In this document: piece after piece, positions 46,950-57,064 of the stretch
Layout: the number at the start of each line of letters is the position of its first letter
How positions within the stretch are numbered: position 1 is the first letter of the stretch
Origin: Myxococcota bacterium
Lineage (GTDB): Bacteria; Myxococcota_A; Bradymonadia; UBA7976; UBA1532
Length of the DNA: 64,000 bases
Direction of reading: 5' to 3'
NCBI GenBank assembly: GCA_963169045.1
Contig: CAUJDF010000087.1
Coordinates: 1-64,000 of the forward strand
Notes under the pieces: model-generated
What the model was told of the DNA's origin: nothing
Database searches by the model: none
What the model saw: the letters and a program-made list of their open reading frames with translations, nothing else
Program-made: the position numbers and the translations under genes

Positions 46950-48410
46950 TCAGGCGTTCGGATTCGGACGCCGGTGGGTGCGGCACCAGGTCATGAGCCG
47001 CGCCTCCGGCGCCTCGGCCGGTCCGGTCACGAGCGCGTAGCCGAGACCGCAGCGGCAGGTCTCGCCCGCGCGGTGCGGGCGCCGCCGATGCAGGTGCTCC
47101 CACGACCCCGGGTTCATCCAGCGCGCAGCGCCGCGCTCGACCTCGCCCTCCGTCGGGCGGTGGGTGTGGCCGAAGACGACGACCCGCGCGCCGGTGTGAC
47201 GCACGATGGCCCGAGCCACGCCACCCAGGCTGGGATGGCAGTCCGGCGAGGGACGCAACCGCCCGAGCACGCGCCACAGCTGCACCACGAGGACGCCCAT
47301 CGCCAGGTCGAGCGCCAGCTGAAGGCTGGTGTGCTTGACCCACGACCATGCCACGAGGAGACCCGCCGCCAGCAGCGCCACGAGGCCGAGCCGGTCGACG
47401 TAGAACGCCTGCGCCAGCCGCAGCAGGCTGGTCCCGATGGCGGGGCGCCGAAGCGCGTCGAGCGCGCGAAGGACGTCGAACGGCAGGCCCGATCGCCGCG
47501 CCAGCGTCTCGAGCCGCATCACGCGCGCCGCGGCGAAACGCGCGCGGTCGCGCCACCGCGCGATGCGGTCGGCGGTGGCCTCGCGCGCGTACCGGGCGAC
47601 CGTGGCGATGAAGCGGCCGAAGAGGCCGGGCAGCGACATCCCGGCCCGCGTGCGCGCCCAACGCACGAAGTCCCCCGCCGTCCAGAGGTCGAGGTCGTGG
47701 ATCGGCAGCGTGCGCACCCGGTTGGCGAAGAAGCGGAGCGCGACGTGGCTGAAGGAGGGCGCGATGCGCGTGGGACGCCGCAGGTCGAACGGGACGAGCG
47801 GATCCGGGAACGTGGCATAGGGATCGAAGCGATGACCGTGCTCGACGTAGGCGCGGCCCTGCTCGTAGTAGAACCAGTCAGTGAACGTGATGCGGCTGCG
47901 GACGACGTCGGGCGCCGATGAGTGCCGGACGATGTGTTCGACGAGATCGTGTCGTACCTGCTCGAAGCCGAGCTCGACGTCGTGGTTGCCCACCACGAAT
48001 ACGCAGCGATTGCCGCTCTCGACGAATCGACACAGGGCGCGCAGGACGCGACGATGGTAGCGACAGACCGTCTCGAGCTTCCAGCGGGCGCGCTCCTCGT
48101 CGTAGGCGAGGCCGTAGAGGTGCTCCTCCGTCTCGAGCCCGAGGCGCTGGCCGCGCTGGTCTGGCCGCAGGTCCATGTGCATGAAGTCGACGGTGTCTCC
48201 GTTGAAGACCAGCGTCCATGGGCGATCGTCGCGGCGATGGGCGGCGTGGTAGTCGAGGAAGCGCCGGAGCTCGCGATCGAGCGTCGCGAGCTGCCGCAAC
48301 GCAGCGAAGCCCAACGGCGGACGCAAGGCCCCGCCCAGGTGCAGATCCGAGACCACCAGCAGGTTGGCCGCCGGTGCGTCCGCCACGGTGTGTTCCGCGA
48401 TGCCGCTCAT
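46950..48410 (-). CDS. membrane-associated calcineurin-like metallophosphoesterase
   Basis: A 486-residue protein with the ordered dimetal motifs of the family: SDLHLG at 21-26, NGDTVD near 70, GNHD near 140, HGHRFD near 193 and GHTHRP near 411. A segment of about 200 residues is inserted before the last motif and includes two hydrophobic helices at roughly 338-380, so the enzyme is probably held at the membrane. The first half resembles LpxH-type UDP-diacylglucosamine pyrophosphatases, but the insertion and tail do not. The last 50 residues hold His/Cys/Arg ([17 protein letters not shown]). Substrate unknown. Confidence 0.88.
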   Translation of the reverse strand: MSGIAEHTVADAPAANLLVVSDLHLGGALRPPLGFAALRQLATLDRELRRFLDYHAAHRRDDRPWTLVFNGDTVDFMHMDLRPDQRGQRLGLETEEHLYGLAYDEERARWKLETVCRYHRRVLRALCRFVESGNRCVFVVGNHDVELGFEQVRHDLVEHIVRHSSAPDVVRSRITFTDWFYYEQGRAYVEHGHRFDPYATFPDPLVPFDLRRPTRIAPSFSHVALRFFANRVRTLPIHDLDLWTAGDFVRWARTRAGMSLPGLFGRFIATVARYAREATADRIARWRDRARFAAARVMRLETLARRSGLPFDVLRALDALRRPAIGTSLLRLAQAFYVDRLGLVALLAAGLLVAWSWVKHTSLQLALDLAMGVLVVQLWRVLGRLRPSPDCHPSLGGVARAIVRHTGARVVVFGHTHRPTEGEVERGAARWMNPGSWEHLHRRRPHRAGETCRCGLGYALVTGPAEAPEARLMTWCRTHRRPNPNA

Positions 48411-48610
48411 GCCCCGCTTCTTCGGGATCCGGGTCCCCCGGGTCGAGACGCCCGGGTCCGAGGCGCGGTGGGATCCCGCTCGCAGGCGCGTCCGCGCCGG
48501 CCGGCCTCGTCGTCAGGTAGACGCGCCGGCGGTGACCCGGGTCACGGCCTGGGGCGATTCCCCTGCGAGGCCGTTGTGTCAGAGGGGGCACCCGACCCAT
48601 ACTGCGCCCC

Positions 48611-49186
48611 ATGCGCGCTTTCGCCGTCTTCGTCATGGGGCTGACGCTCGGAGCCGCCGGGTGCGACGACACCGGCTCGTCTTCGGGCGGCGATCCGAAA
48701 GATGCGGCGCCGGTCGGCGCCGACGCGGCGCGGCCCGACGCCGGCCCCGCACCCGCCGACACCGGTCCGGCGCCCGATCTCGGCCCGACGCCCGACACCG
48801 GGCCCGATCCCGACGCCGCGCCGCCGGCCGACGGCGGGCCCGATCCCGACGCCGGGCCCGATCCCGACGCCGCGCCGCCGGCGGACGCCGCACCGCCCGA
48901 CCTCGGCCCGACGCCCGAGGACGTCGACGGCGACGGCATCGACAACGACGCCGACAACTGCCCCGACGTGTTCAACCCGGGCCAGGGCGACCGCGACGGC
49001 GACGGCGCCGGCGACTCGTGCGACCCCGATCCCGGCCGCATCAACCTGCGCCTCGTGCGCGGCCGCCTGCTCTACGTGGGCGGCACATCGAGCAACGGCA
49101 ACCTGACGCTGACCGGCGGCGCCTCCGCCGGCGCGCACGACGCCCGCTCCGGCCAGCTGAGGCTCCGCGGCCACCTCTCGCCCTGA
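48611..49186 (+). CDS. lipoprotein with Asp/Pro-rich linker and thrombospondin type-3-like calcium repeats
   Basis: A 191-residue exported protein with lipobox LGAAGC near residue 18. A long low-complexity stretch of Pro, Asp, Ala and Gly (about 25-105) serves as a spacer. It is followed by [20 protein letters not shown] and [12 protein letters not shown], which are thrombospondin type-3 calcium-binding repeats with the usual Cys. The last 50 residues are beta-rich (RGRLLYVGG). It is 26 bases upstream of the collagen-like protein gene, which also contains a DxDxD calcium loop, so the two may act together at the surface. Confidence 0.82.
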   Translation: MRAFAVFVMGLTLGAAGCDDTGSSSGGDPKDAAPVGADAARPDAGPAPADTGPAPDLGPTPDTGPDPDAAPPADGGPDPDAGPDPDAAPPADAAPPDLGPTPEDVDGDGIDNDADNCPDVFNPGQGDRDGDGAGDSCDPDPGRINLRLVRGRLLYVGGTSSNGNLTLTGGASAGAHDARSGQLRLRGHLSP

Positions 49187-49212
49187 GCATGTCTCCGCCC
49201 CGAGGAACGAAC

Positions 49213-51216
49213 ATGAAGACGATGGCGCTCGCCCTCGGCCTGCTGCTTTTGCCGGCCGTGGCGAATTCCGCTCCCGTGACGCTGGTTTACGAGGGCGAGC
49301 TCGCCGATCTGGCCGGCACGCCCTTCGACGGCGACGTCACGATCACCTTCCGCCTGTACGACGCCGAGGACGGCGGGGAGCCGCTGTGGATCGAGCGCCA
49401 TGACGCGCTCGAGGTGCTCGACGGCTGGTTCGCGGTGGTCCTCGGGGCCGAGCAGGCCATCCCGCGCGACCTGGCGGGCGAGGACGGGCTGTGGCTCGGC
49501 CTTCAACCCGAGGGCGACGAGGAGTTCGCGCCGCGGCTGCCCGTCGGAGGGGCGCTGCGGGCGCAGTGGGCCGCCCAGGCCGAGGACGTGGCCGGGCGGG
49601 ACATCCACCCGGCGACCGTGAGCATCGGCGACCGACCGGTGATCGACGCGCAAGGCCGGTGGGTGGGGCCGATCGAGAACTTCGGCGGCGTGGGCCCGGC
49701 GGGGCCGCAGGGGCCGCAGGGGCCGGCGGGCGAGCGCGGACCGCCGGGCGCGCAGGGCCCGCGGGGCGACGAAGGGCCGGCCGGCGAGCGCGGTGCGCCG
49801 GGCGCGCAAGGCCCACGGGGTGACGAAGGTCCGGCGGGACCGGCGGGTCCGGCCGGCGAGCGCGGCCCGGCCGGCGAGCGCGGGCCGGCCGGCGAGCGTG
49901 GTCCGGCGCCGGCGCACGCGTGGGAAGGCACGCGGCTGCGCTTCCAGCTGCCCGACGGGTCTTGGGGCGCCTTCGCCGAGCTCGTCGGCGGCGCGGGTCC
50001 GGCGGGCGAGCGGGGCCCGGCGGGGCCGGCGGGTGTGCAGGGGCCGGCGGGCCCGCAGGGCGCCCAGGGGCCGGTCGGTCCGCAGGGCCCGGCGGGGCCA
50101 CGCGGCGACGTCGGGCCGGCGGGCGCCCAGGGGCCCGCGGGGCCGCAGGGCGTGGCCGGTCCGGCCGGTCCGGCGGGCGCCGCCGGCGCGCAGGGGCCGG
50201 CGGGTCCGGCCGGTCCGGTGGGCGCGGTGGGTCCGGTCGGGCCGCAGGGCCCGCGGGGTCCGGCCGCCGAGCTCGACATCGACGGCGACGCGGACGCCGA
50301 CGGCTTCGCCGACTGGATCGAGGTCGCCGCCGGCACCGACTACGACGACGGCGGCGACGTGCCCGCCGACGAGAACGGCGACGGCATCGCCGACTTCTTC
50401 TCGTACGGTGGCGGCCCCGGCGGGGGCGCGGCGCCGCGCGGCTTCATCCAGGTCGCCTCCGGCGAGTACGGCTCCTGCGGCATCCGTCCGGAGCGCAACA
50501 TCGAGTGCTGGGGCGGCAGCCGCTACGGCGAGGGCAACCCGCCGCTCGGGACGTTCCGCTCAATCGCCATCTCCCACACGTACGCGTGCGCCATCCGCAG
50601 CGACGAGAACGCGGAGTGCTGGGGCGGCTCGGTGCGCGACGCCCATGTCGAGCCCCCGGCGGGCCCCTTCAGCAAGATCGACGTCGGCTCGGACTTCGCC
50701 TGCGGCCTGCGCACGAACCGCACGATCGTGTGCTGGGGCAAGAACGACTACAACCAGGCCACGGCGCCCGCCGGGACGTTCACCGACGTCGCCGCCGGCC
50801 TCCAGCACGCCTGCGCGGTCGCGGCCGACGACGGCCGCCTCGTCTGCTGGGGCCGCAACTCGAACCAGGTGACGGCGCCGCCGGCCGGCGTGTTCCATAA
50901 GGTCTCGGCCGGCCTCGCGTTCTCGTGCGCCATCGACAGCGCCGGCCTGATCCGATGCTGGGGCATCAACGACTACAACCAGACGAGCTCGCCGGGCGGC
51001 ACCTACATCGCCCTCGAGAGCGAGTACCAGCGGACGTGCGCGCTGCGCGCCAACGGCACGGTGCGCTGCTGGGGCTACAGCGGCAATTCGCCGCAGCCGG
51101 GCCTGCCGCTCACCCAGGTCTCGGTCGGCAGCTACCACTCCTGTGCGTTGAACACCGCGGGCCTCGCCGTCTGTTGGGGCGATTCGTCGGGCGGCAAGCT
51201 GAACCCGCCGAACTGA
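49213..51216 (+). CDS. secreted collagen-like protein with RCC1-type repeats
   Basis: A 667-residue protein. ATG 49213 follows AGGAAC and starts a signal peptide ([15 protein letters not shown]). Residues about 25-160 are beta-rich. Two uninterrupted Gly-x-y blocks follow (about 163-236 and 264-352), predicted to form collagen-type triple helices, so the protein is probably trimeric. They are parted by a short segment ([11 protein letters not shown]) like phage-tail and clostridial collagen proteins. Residues about 354-400 hold Asp-rich calcium loops ([22 protein letters not shown]). From about 415 to the end, seven repeats with CGI/CAI/CAL and CWG motifs look like RCC1-type beta-propeller blades. 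Confidence 0.85.
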   Translation: MKTMALALGLLLLPAVANSAPVTLVYEGELADLAGTPFDGDVTITFRLYDAEDGGEPLWIERHDALEVLDGWFAVVLGAEQAIPRDLAGEDGLWLGLQPEGDEEFAPRLPVGGALRAQWAAQAEDVAGRDIHPATVSIGDRPVIDAQGRWVGPIENFGGVGPAGPQGPQGPAGERGPPGAQGPRGDEGPAGERGAPGAQGPRGDEGPAGPAGPAGERGPAGERGPAGERGPAPAHAWEGTRLRFQLPDGSWGAFAELVGGAGPAGERGPAGPAGVQGPAGPQGAQGPVGPQGPAGPRGDVGPAGAQGPAGPQGVAGPAGPAGAAGAQGPAGPAGPVGAVGPVGPQGPRGPAAELDIDGDADADGFADWIEVAAGTDYDDGGDVPADENGDGIADFFSYGGGPGGGAAPRGFIQVASGEYGSCGIRPERNIECWGGSRYGEGNPPLGTFRSIAISHTYACAIRSDENAECWGGSVRDAHVEPPAGPFSKIDVGSDFACGLRTNRTIVCWGKNDYNQATAPAGTFTDVAAGLQHACAVAADDGRLVCWGRNSNQVTAPPAGVFHKVSAGLAFSCAIDSAGLIRCWGINDYNQTSSPGGTYIALESEYQRTCALRANGTVRCWGYSGNSPQPGLPLTQVSVGSYHSCALNTAGLAVCWGDSSGGKLNPPN

Positions 51217-51221
51217 CCGGG

Positions 51222-51239
51222 CCCGCCTTTCGCGGCGGG
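51222..51239 (+). terminator. hairpin after the collagen-like gene
   Basis: CCCGCC (51222-51227) and GGCGGG (51234-51239) form a 6-bp stem with a 6-base loop starting six bases past the stop codon. No T-tract follows. It is 28 bases before the uppP start and may separate the two transcripts. Confidence 0.35.
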
Positions 51240-51266
51240 GTCCCCTGTGCTAACCCCTTGTCCGCG

Positions 51267-52064
51267 ATGGAATATCTGCACGCTGCCATCCTCGGCCTCG
51301 TCGAGGGCCTCACCGAGTTCCTTCCGGTCTCGTCGACCGGTCACCTGATCGTCACGCGCAAGCTGCTGGGCTTCACGGGGAGCGACAGCTTCGAGGTCGT
51401 CATCCAGCTCGGGGCGATCCTGGCGGTGTGCGTCGTCTACTTTCAGCGCCTGTGGCGCGTGGTGATCGGCCTGCCCGGGGACCACCACGCACGTCGGTTC
51501 ACGTACGCGGTGCTGCTGGCGTTCCTGCCGTCGGCGATCGTCGGCGCGCTGGCGCACGACTTCATCAAACAAGCGCTCTTCTCACCGTGGGTGGTTGCCA
51601 ACGCCCTGATCCTGGGCGGTTTCGCGATCGTCTGGATCGAGAAGCGACGCCTGCAACCCCGCTACGAGCGCATCGAGCATTTCCCGATGCCGCTGTGCCT
51701 GAAGGTGGGCGCCGCCCAGTGCCTGGCGATGGTGCCTGGCGTGTCGCGCTCCGGCGCGACGATCCTCGGGGCGCTGCTGCTCGGCGTGGAGCGGCGCACG
51801 GCGGCGGAGTTCTCGTTCTTCCTCGCCATCCCCACGATGGTGGGCGCCTCGGCGCTCGACCTCTACAAGAGCTGGGGCCAGCTCCACGGCGGCGACGCGG
51901 AGATCATCGCCATCGGCTTCGTCACCGCCTTTCTCTCGGCGCTGGTCGTCGTGCGCGGCCTGATCGCCTTCGTCGGGCGCCACGGCTTCACGCCCTTCGC
52001 CTGGTACCGCATCGTCGTCGGCGTCGCCGTGCTCGCCTTCCTCGCGCTCCGTCCGACGCCGTGA
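51267..52064 (+). CDS. uppP: undecaprenyl-diphosphatase
   Basis: A 265-residue polytopic enzyme that dephosphorylates undecaprenyl pyrophosphate, recycling the lipid carrier for peptidoglycan and polysaccharide synthesis and giving bacitracin tolerance. The two catalytic motifs of the BacA/UppP family are present: GLVEGLTEFLPVSSTGHL at residues about 11-28 and PGVSRSGAT near 160, with Glu, Ser and Arg in the expected places. About eight membrane helices are visible and length is typical. It lies between the collagen-like gene and the branched-chain amino acid transporter operon, 53 bases before the latter. Confidence 0.96.
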   Translation: MEYLHAAILGLVEGLTEFLPVSSTGHLIVTRKLLGFTGSDSFEVVIQLGAILAVCVVYFQRLWRVVIGLPGDHHARRFTYAVLLAFLPSAIVGALAHDFIKQALFSPWVVANALILGGFAIVWIEKRRLQPRYERIEHFPMPLCLKVGAAQCLAMVPGVSRSGATILGALLLGVERRTAAEFSFFLAIPTMVGASALDLYKSWGQLHGGDAEIIAIGFVTAFLSALVVVRGLIAFVGRHGFTPFAWYRIVVGVAVLAFLALRPTP

Positions 52065-52117
52065 TTGACAGTGCGGTGGCCTCTCGGTTACGACCGCCGA
52101 CCGGGAGGAAGATCCAC

Positions 52118-53332
52118 ATGCACCGCAAGTCTCGGAAGCGCTTCGCCTTCTCGGCGCTGACCCTGCTCTTCGCCCTCGTCGGCTGCGACAAGATGCGCGG
52201 CGGCGGCGAGGGCGCCGCGCCGGGCTCGCAGGCGCCGGGCAGCGGTGCGGCCGGGTCGGCCGCGGCGGAGCGCGACACCATCCTGATCGGCGAGTTCGGC
52301 TCCCTCACCGGCTCCGAGGCCACCTTCGGGCAGTCGACGCACAACGGCATCGTGCTCGCGCTCGAAGAGGTCAACGCCGCCGGCGGCATCAAGGGCAAGA
52401 AGGTCGAGCTGAAGACCTACGACGACCAGGGCAAGACCCAGGAGGCCGGCACCGTCGTCACCCGCCTCATCACCGAGGACCAGGTGGTGGCGATCATCGG
52501 CGAGGTGGCCTCGTCGCTCTCGCTCGCCGGCGGGCGCGTCGCGCAGCAGTACGGCGTGCCGATGGTGAGCCCGTCGTCGACGAACCCGCAGGTCACCCAG
52601 ATCGGCGACATGATCTTCCGGGTCTGCTTCATCGACCCCTACCAGGGCTTCGTCGTCGCCAAGTTCGCCCGCGAGAACCTCAAGCTCGAGAACGTGGCGG
52701 TGCTCTACGACCAGGCGCAGGCGTACTCGAAGGGCCTGAAGGACGACTTCGTGAAGTCGTTCACCGAGATGGGCGGCAAGATCACCTCCGAGCAGGCGTA
52801 CACCGGCGGCGACCAGGACTTCTCGGCCCAGCTGACGACGATCCGCGGCACCAACCCGCAGGCGATCTTCGTGCCCGGTTACTACACCGACGTCGGCAAC
52901 ATCGCACTGCAGTCCCGCAAGCTCGGCCTGACCGTGCCGCTGCTCGGCGGTGACGGCTGGGACTCGTCGAAGCTGCCCGAGATCGCCGGCGACGCCATCA
53001 ACGGCAGCTATTACTCCAACCACTACTCCGACGAAGAGCAGCGCCCCGAGGTGCAGGCCTTCGTGCAGAAGTACAAGGCGAAGTTCGGCGGCACGCCCGA
53101 CGGCCTCGCGGCGCTCGGCTACGACGCGGCCAAGATCCTGTTCGATGCCATCGGGCGCGCGCCCAGCCTCGGCGGCAAGGACATCGCCGCCGCGCTCGCC
53201 GGCACCAAGGACTTCCGTGGCGTCACCGGCGTGATCACCATCGACGAGAACCGCAACGCCAAGAAGCCCGCGGTCATGCTCGAGATGAAGGGTGGCAAGC
53301 CGGCCTACGTCGCCACCGTCGAGCCCAAGTAA
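52118..53332 (+). CDS. livJ: branched-chain amino acid ABC transporter substrate-binding lipoprotein
   Basis: A 404-residue exported protein. ATG 52118 follows GGGAGGAAG. The signal ends in lipobox LFALVGC (near residue 20), and a Gly/Ser/Ala-rich spacer comes before the type-I periplasmic binding fold. That fold shows ILIGEFGSLTGSEATFGQS, a hallmark of Leu/Ile/Val-binding proteins, then GEVASSLSLAGGRVAQQYGVPMVSPSSTNPQVT and GYYTDVGNIALQSRKLGL. It feeds the permease and ATPase genes that follow at once. A lipoprotein rather than a free periplasmic protein is a variation on the E. coli LivJ. Small amides or other amino acids cannot be excluded. Confidence 0.94.
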   Translation: MHRKSRKRFAFSALTLLFALVGCDKMRGGGEGAAPGSQAPGSGAAGSAAAERDTILIGEFGSLTGSEATFGQSTHNGIVLALEEVNAAGGIKGKKVELKTYDDQGKTQEAGTVVTRLITEDQVVAIIGEVASSLSLAGGRVAQQYGVPMVSPSSTNPQVTQIGDMIFRVCFIDPYQGFVVAKFARENLKLENVAVLYDQAQAYSKGLKDDFVKSFTEMGGKITSEQAYTGGDQDFSAQLTTIRGTNPQAIFVPGYYTDVGNIALQSRKLGLTVPLLGGDGWDSSKLPEIAGDAINGSYYSNHYSDEEQRPEVQAFVQKYKAKFGGTPDGLAALGYDAAKILFDAIGRAPSLGGKDIAAALAGTKDFRGVTGVITIDENRNAKKPAVMLEMKGGKPAYVATVEPK

Positions 53333-53344
53333 CACACCCGCGGG

Positions 53345-54280
53345 ATGACCAAGCTCCTTCAGACCCTCTTCGATGGCGTGGCCGTCGGCAGCCTCTACGC
53401 GCTGATCGCGCTGGGCTACACGATGGTCTACGGCATCCTGCAGTTCATCAACTTCGCCCACAGCGACATCTTCATGACCGGCGCCTGGATCGCCTTCGTC
53501 GTGGCCACGACGGCGGGCTGGGCGACGTCGCTCGCGGGCGAGGCGCCGCCGCTGTGGACGGCCGCCGCGGCGCTGCTCGCCTGCATGGCGTTCTGCGGTC
53601 TGTTGGGCTTCGTCGTCGAGCGGCTCGCCTACCGGCCGCTCCGCAACGCGCCGCGCCTGAACGTGCTCATCACCGCCATCGGCGTGTCGCTCTTCCTGCA
53701 GAACCTGGGTCAACTCAAGGTGTTGTTCGGCACGCAGCCGCAGAAGATGCCGCAGCTGCTGCCCGACACGACGCTCTTCACCGTCGCCGACGTGCACTTC
53801 CGGCTCGTCGATCTGTTGGTGATCGTCGTGGCGCTCGGTCTGATGGCGGTGCTGCAATGGGTGGTGTTCGGTACGCGCCTCGGCCGTGCCATGCGCGCCG
53901 TCTCCTTCGACACGCGCACGGCGGCGCTGATGGGCATCCCCGTCGACGCGGTCATCTCGTTCACCTTCGTCGTCGGGTCTTCCCTGGCGGCCGCGGCGGG
54001 CTTCCTCTTCGTCATGAAGTACCCCGCGGCGCTCAAGCAGCCGGCCGACGCGACGTGGGTGCTGCTCGGCCTCAAGTGCTTCGTGGCGGCGGTGATTGGC
54101 GGCATCGGCAACGTGCGCGGCGCCATGCTCGGCGGCCTCCTCATCGGCTGCATCGAGATGTTCGGCGCCGCCTATCTGTCGCCGCACCTGCGCGACGTCT
54201 ATGTGTTCACGCTGCTGATCGCGGTGCTCCTGTTGCGCCCGAGCGGCCTCCTCGGCAAGGCGGCGGTGGAGAAGGTCTGA
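53345..54280 (+). CDS. livH: branched-chain amino acid ABC transporter permease LivH
   Basis: A 311-residue inner-membrane permease with about eight helices. The N-terminus LFDGVAVGSLYALIALGYTMVYGILQFINFAHSDIFM is the standard LivH signature. The motif GGIGNVRGAMLGGLLIG near residue 255 is the cytoplasmic coupling loop that contacts the ATPases. It starts 12 bases after the binding-protein stop and shares TGATG with the LivM gene. Length is typical. Confidence 0.96.
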   Translation: MTKLLQTLFDGVAVGSLYALIALGYTMVYGILQFINFAHSDIFMTGAWIAFVVATTAGWATSLAGEAPPLWTAAAALLACMAFCGLLGFVVERLAYRPLRNAPRLNVLITAIGVSLFLQNLGQLKVLFGTQPQKMPQLLPDTTLFTVADVHFRLVDLLVIVVALGLMAVLQWVVFGTRLGRAMRAVSFDTRTAALMGIPVDAVISFTFVVGSSLAAAAGFLFVMKYPAALKQPADATWVLLGLKCFVAAVIGGIGNVRGAMLGGLLIGCIEMFGAAYLSPHLRDVYVFTLLIAVLLLRPSGLLGKAAVEKV

Positions 54281-55575
54281 TGTCGACGGCCCTCGACCTC
54301 CGCGCCAAGGCATTGCAGCCGAGCCTCGTCGCCGCCACGCCGCGCATCGTGCTCCCCTTCGCGGCGGGCATCGCCCTGGCGTTCGTCGCGCAGCTCGTGA
54401 TCGCGCCCCTCGTCGGTCCCTTCGTCGCCAAGCTCCTGATGGACATCGGGATCAACGTGATCCTGGCCGTGTCCCTGAACATGGTGAACGGCTTCACCGG
54501 CCAGTTCTCCATCGGGCACGCGGCCTTCATGGCCGTCGGCGGCTACACCGCGGGCGCCGTCACGTTCTACGGCTCGTTCCTGCTGTGGGACAGCCCCGCC
54601 ATCCATGGTGGCTTCCTCGGTGGCGGCGACGTGCTGTTCATCCTGGGCTGCGTCGCGGGCGGTCTCGTCGCCGCGGGAGCGGGGTGGCTCGTCGGGCTGC
54701 CTTCGCTGCGCCTGCGCGGCGACTACCTGGCGATCGTGACGCTGGGCTTCGGCGAGATCCTGCGGGTGTTCCTCACCCAGACCGACGACGTCAAGGCCAC
54801 GGCCGAGGCCGTCCGCAGCGCCTCGTTCTTCGAGCTCGCCGGCAGCCTCGGCGGCGCGCTTGGCTTCAGCGGTGGCGCCTTCGGCATTCCGAACTACACG
54901 ACCATCTTCTGGGTCTATGTGTTCGTCGCGACGACGATGATCGTGTCGTACCGGCTGAAGGCATCGAGCTATGGCCGCGCGTTCCTCTCCATCCGCGAGA
55001 ACGAGATCGCCGCCGAGGCGATGGGCGTCAACACGACCCGCTACAAGGTCTGGGCGTTCGTGCTGGCGGCGTTCTTCGCCGGTATCGCCGGCGGTCTGTT
55101 CGCGCACGAGACGGGGACGACGTTGAACGCGCGCGAGCTCGGTTTCCAGAAGTCGTTCGACATCCTGATCATGGTCGTGCTCGGCGGCATGGGATCGATC
55201 TCGGGCGCAGCGCTCGCTGCCGTGCTGCTGACGCTCCTGCCCGAGTGGCTGCGCGTGCTCACCGTCGACGCGCGGTGGTTGGTGCTGGCCATCATCATCG
55301 TCGCCGTCGAGCTCGGCCGGCGGCGATTCGACCGCCTCGCCGCGCGCGCTCCCTGGGGGCAGCACGCGGGCGTCATCACGGTCGTGGTGGCGAGCGTCGC
55401 CGGGTTCGCCACCGCCGCGATGGTGCCGGCGTACACCGTCTCGCTCGCCGACTACCGCATGATCGTCTACGCCCTGCTGTTGATCACGATGATGATCGTG
55501 CGCCCGCAAGGTCTGTTCGGCGTCCGCGAGATCTGGGACCTGCCGATCTTCCGCCGCCGGAGCCGCAAGGCATGA
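54280..55575 (+). CDS. livM: branched-chain amino acid ABC transporter permease LivM
   Basis: A 431-residue inner-membrane permease. Family landmarks are [51 protein letters not shown], the coupling helix [23 protein letters not shown] and [18 protein letters not shown]. It is longer than some LivM proteins: a hydrophilic/hydrophobic extension follows at the C-terminus (about 350-431) with two further helices. The gene is coupled to livH (TGATG) and overlaps livG by 4 bases. Confidence 0.95.
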   Translation: MSTALDLRAKALQPSLVAATPRIVLPFAAGIALAFVAQLVIAPLVGPFVAKLLMDIGINVILAVSLNMVNGFTGQFSIGHAAFMAVGGYTAGAVTFYGSFLLWDSPAIHGGFLGGGDVLFILGCVAGGLVAAGAGWLVGLPSLRLRGDYLAIVTLGFGEILRVFLTQTDDVKATAEAVRSASFFELAGSLGGALGFSGGAFGIPNYTTIFWVYVFVATTMIVSYRLKASSYGRAFLSIRENEIAAEAMGVNTTRYKVWAFVLAAFFAGIAGGLFAHETGTTLNARELGFQKSFDILIMVVLGGMGSISGAALAAVLLTLLPEWLRVLTVDARWLVLAIIIVAVELGRRRFDRLAARAPWGQHAGVITVVVASVAGFATAAMVPAYTVSLADYRMIVYALLLITMMIVRPQGLFGVREIWDLPIFRRRSRKA

Positions 55576-56348
55576 GCCTCCTCGTCGCCGAAGGCATCTC
55601 GCTGTCGTTCGGGGGCCTCAAGGCCGTGTCCGACTTCGGCCTCTCGCTGGCGACCGGCCAGGTGCAGGGGCTCATCGGACCGAACGGCGCCGGCAAGACG
55701 ACGGTGTTCAACCTGCTGACCGGCGTCTACCGGCCGCACGCGGGCACCATCCGGCTCGACGGCCGCGTGCTCAACGGGCTCAAGCCGTCGAAGATCGCGG
55801 CGGCGGGGTTGGCGCGCACGTTCCAGAACATCCGTCTTTTCGGGTACTTGTCCGTGCTCGACAACGTGCGGGTCGCCTGCCACCTGCGCGCGAGGATGAC
55901 GATGGCCGGCGCCATCTTCCGCAGCCGCCACCACGTCGGCGAGGAGCGCGCCATCGCCGAGCACTCGATGAGGCTGCTCGACATCTTCGGCCTCGCCGAT
56001 CGCCACGACGAGACGGCGCGCAACCTGCCCTACGGCGACCAGCGGCGGCTCGAGATCGCCCGCGCGCTCGCCACCGGCCCGAAGGTGCTGCTGCTCGACG
56101 AGCCCGCCGCCGGCATGAACCCGCAGGAGAAGAACGAGCTCTGTGACCTGATCCAGCTCGTCCGGCAGCGGTTCGGCGTCACGATCCTCCTGATCGAGCA
56201 CGACATGGGCCTGGTCATGCGCATCTGCGAGCACATCACCGTCCTCGACCACGGCGTGGTGATCGCGCGCGGCACACCGGCCCACGTGCAGAACGACCCG
56301 GCGGTGATCGAGGCCTACCTCGGCGCGCCCGACGCGGGGCACAACTGA
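55572..56348 (+). CDS. livG: branched-chain amino acid ABC transporter ATP-binding protein LivG
   Basis: A 258-residue ATPase. Walker A is GPNGAGKTT near residue 38, the LivG-specific stretch [10 protein letters not shown] follows, the ABC signature is the degenerate [13 protein letters not shown] and Walker B is [13 protein letters not shown]. The H-loop His is in LIEHDM. It works with LivF as a heterodimer on the LivHM permease. It overlaps livM by 4 bases and shares the A of TGATG with livF. Confidence 0.96.
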   Translation: MSLLVAEGISLSFGGLKAVSDFGLSLATGQVQGLIGPNGAGKTTVFNLLTGVYRPHAGTIRLDGRVLNGLKPSKIAAAGLARTFQNIRLFGYLSVLDNVRVACHLRARMTMAGAIFRSRHHVGEERAIAEHSMRLLDIFGLADRHDETARNLPYGDQRRLEIARALATGPKVLLLDEPAAGMNPQEKNELCDLIQLVRQRFGVTILLIEHDMGLVMRICEHITVLDHGVVIARGTPAHVQNDPAVIEAYLGAPDAGHN

Positions 56349-57064
56349 TGGCGCTGCTCGAGATCCGCGACCTCGACGTGCACTACGGCGCCATCCACGC
56401 CCTGCATGGCATCAGCCTGCAGGTCGCAGCGGGACAGATCGTCACGCTGATCGGCGCGAACGGGGCCGGCAAGTCGACGACGCTGCGCGCCATCTCGGGG
56501 ATGGTGAAGGCGACACGCGGCGAGATCCGCTTCGACGGACAGGTGATCACCGGCCGCGCCCCGCACGAGCTGGTGCGGCTCGGCATCGCCCAGGCGCCTG
56601 AAGGCCGCGGCATCTTCGCCAACCTCACCGTCGACGAGAACCTCGAGATCGGCGCCTACGTGCGCAAGCGCGACCGGGCGGGCATCGCGAAGGACCGCGA
56701 GCACGTCCTGACGCTCTTCCCGCGGCTGCGCGAGCGGCTGCAGCAGAACGCCGGCACCCTCTCCGGCGGCGAGCAGCAGATGCTGGCCATCGGACGCGCG
56801 CTGCTGGCGCGGCCGCGCCTGCTTCTGCTCGACGAGCCGTCGCTGGGCCTCGCGCCCCAGGTGGTGCGGACGATCTTCCAGATCATCCGCGAGATCAACG
56901 CCGAGGGGACGACCATCCTGCTCGTCGAGCAGAACGCGCACCTGGCGTTGAAGATCGCGCACGTCGGCTATGTGCTCGAGGTCGGCCGCATCGTGATGGC
57001 CGACGACGCCGCCCGCCTCGCCGCGAGCGACGAGGTCCGCAAGGCCTATCTGGGCGTCGGTTAA
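56348..57064 (+). CDS. livF: branched-chain amino acid ABC transporter ATP-binding protein LivF
   Basis: A 238-residue ATPase. Walker A is GANGAGKST near residue 36, the signature is LSGGEQQMLAIGRAL and Walker B is LLLLDEPSLGLAP, the last also characteristic of LivF. APEGRGIFANLTVDENLE is typical. It closes the liv operon. Its TAA overlaps, on the other strand, the TAA of the convergent Cys-rich lipoprotein gene (TTAA). Confidence 0.97.
   Translation: MALLEIRDLDVHYGAIHALHGISLQVAAGQIVTLIGANGAGKSTTLRAISGMVKATRGEIRFDGQVITGRAPHELVRLGIAQAPEGRGIFANLTVDENLEIGAYVRKRDRAGIAKDREHVLTLFPRLRERLQQNAGTLSGGEQQMLAIGRALLARPRLLLLDEPSLGLAPQVVRTIFQIIREINAEGTTILLVEQNAHLALKIAHVGYVLEVGRIVMADDAARLAASDEVRKAYLGVG

Noticed and set aside
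49690-50270. Gly-x-y DNA repeats as an assembly artefact or intergenic GC repeat
   Set aside because: The frame stays open from signal peptide to C-terminal repeats and the two Gly-x-y blocks are parted by a normal linker, so it reads as genuine collagen-like coding sequence.
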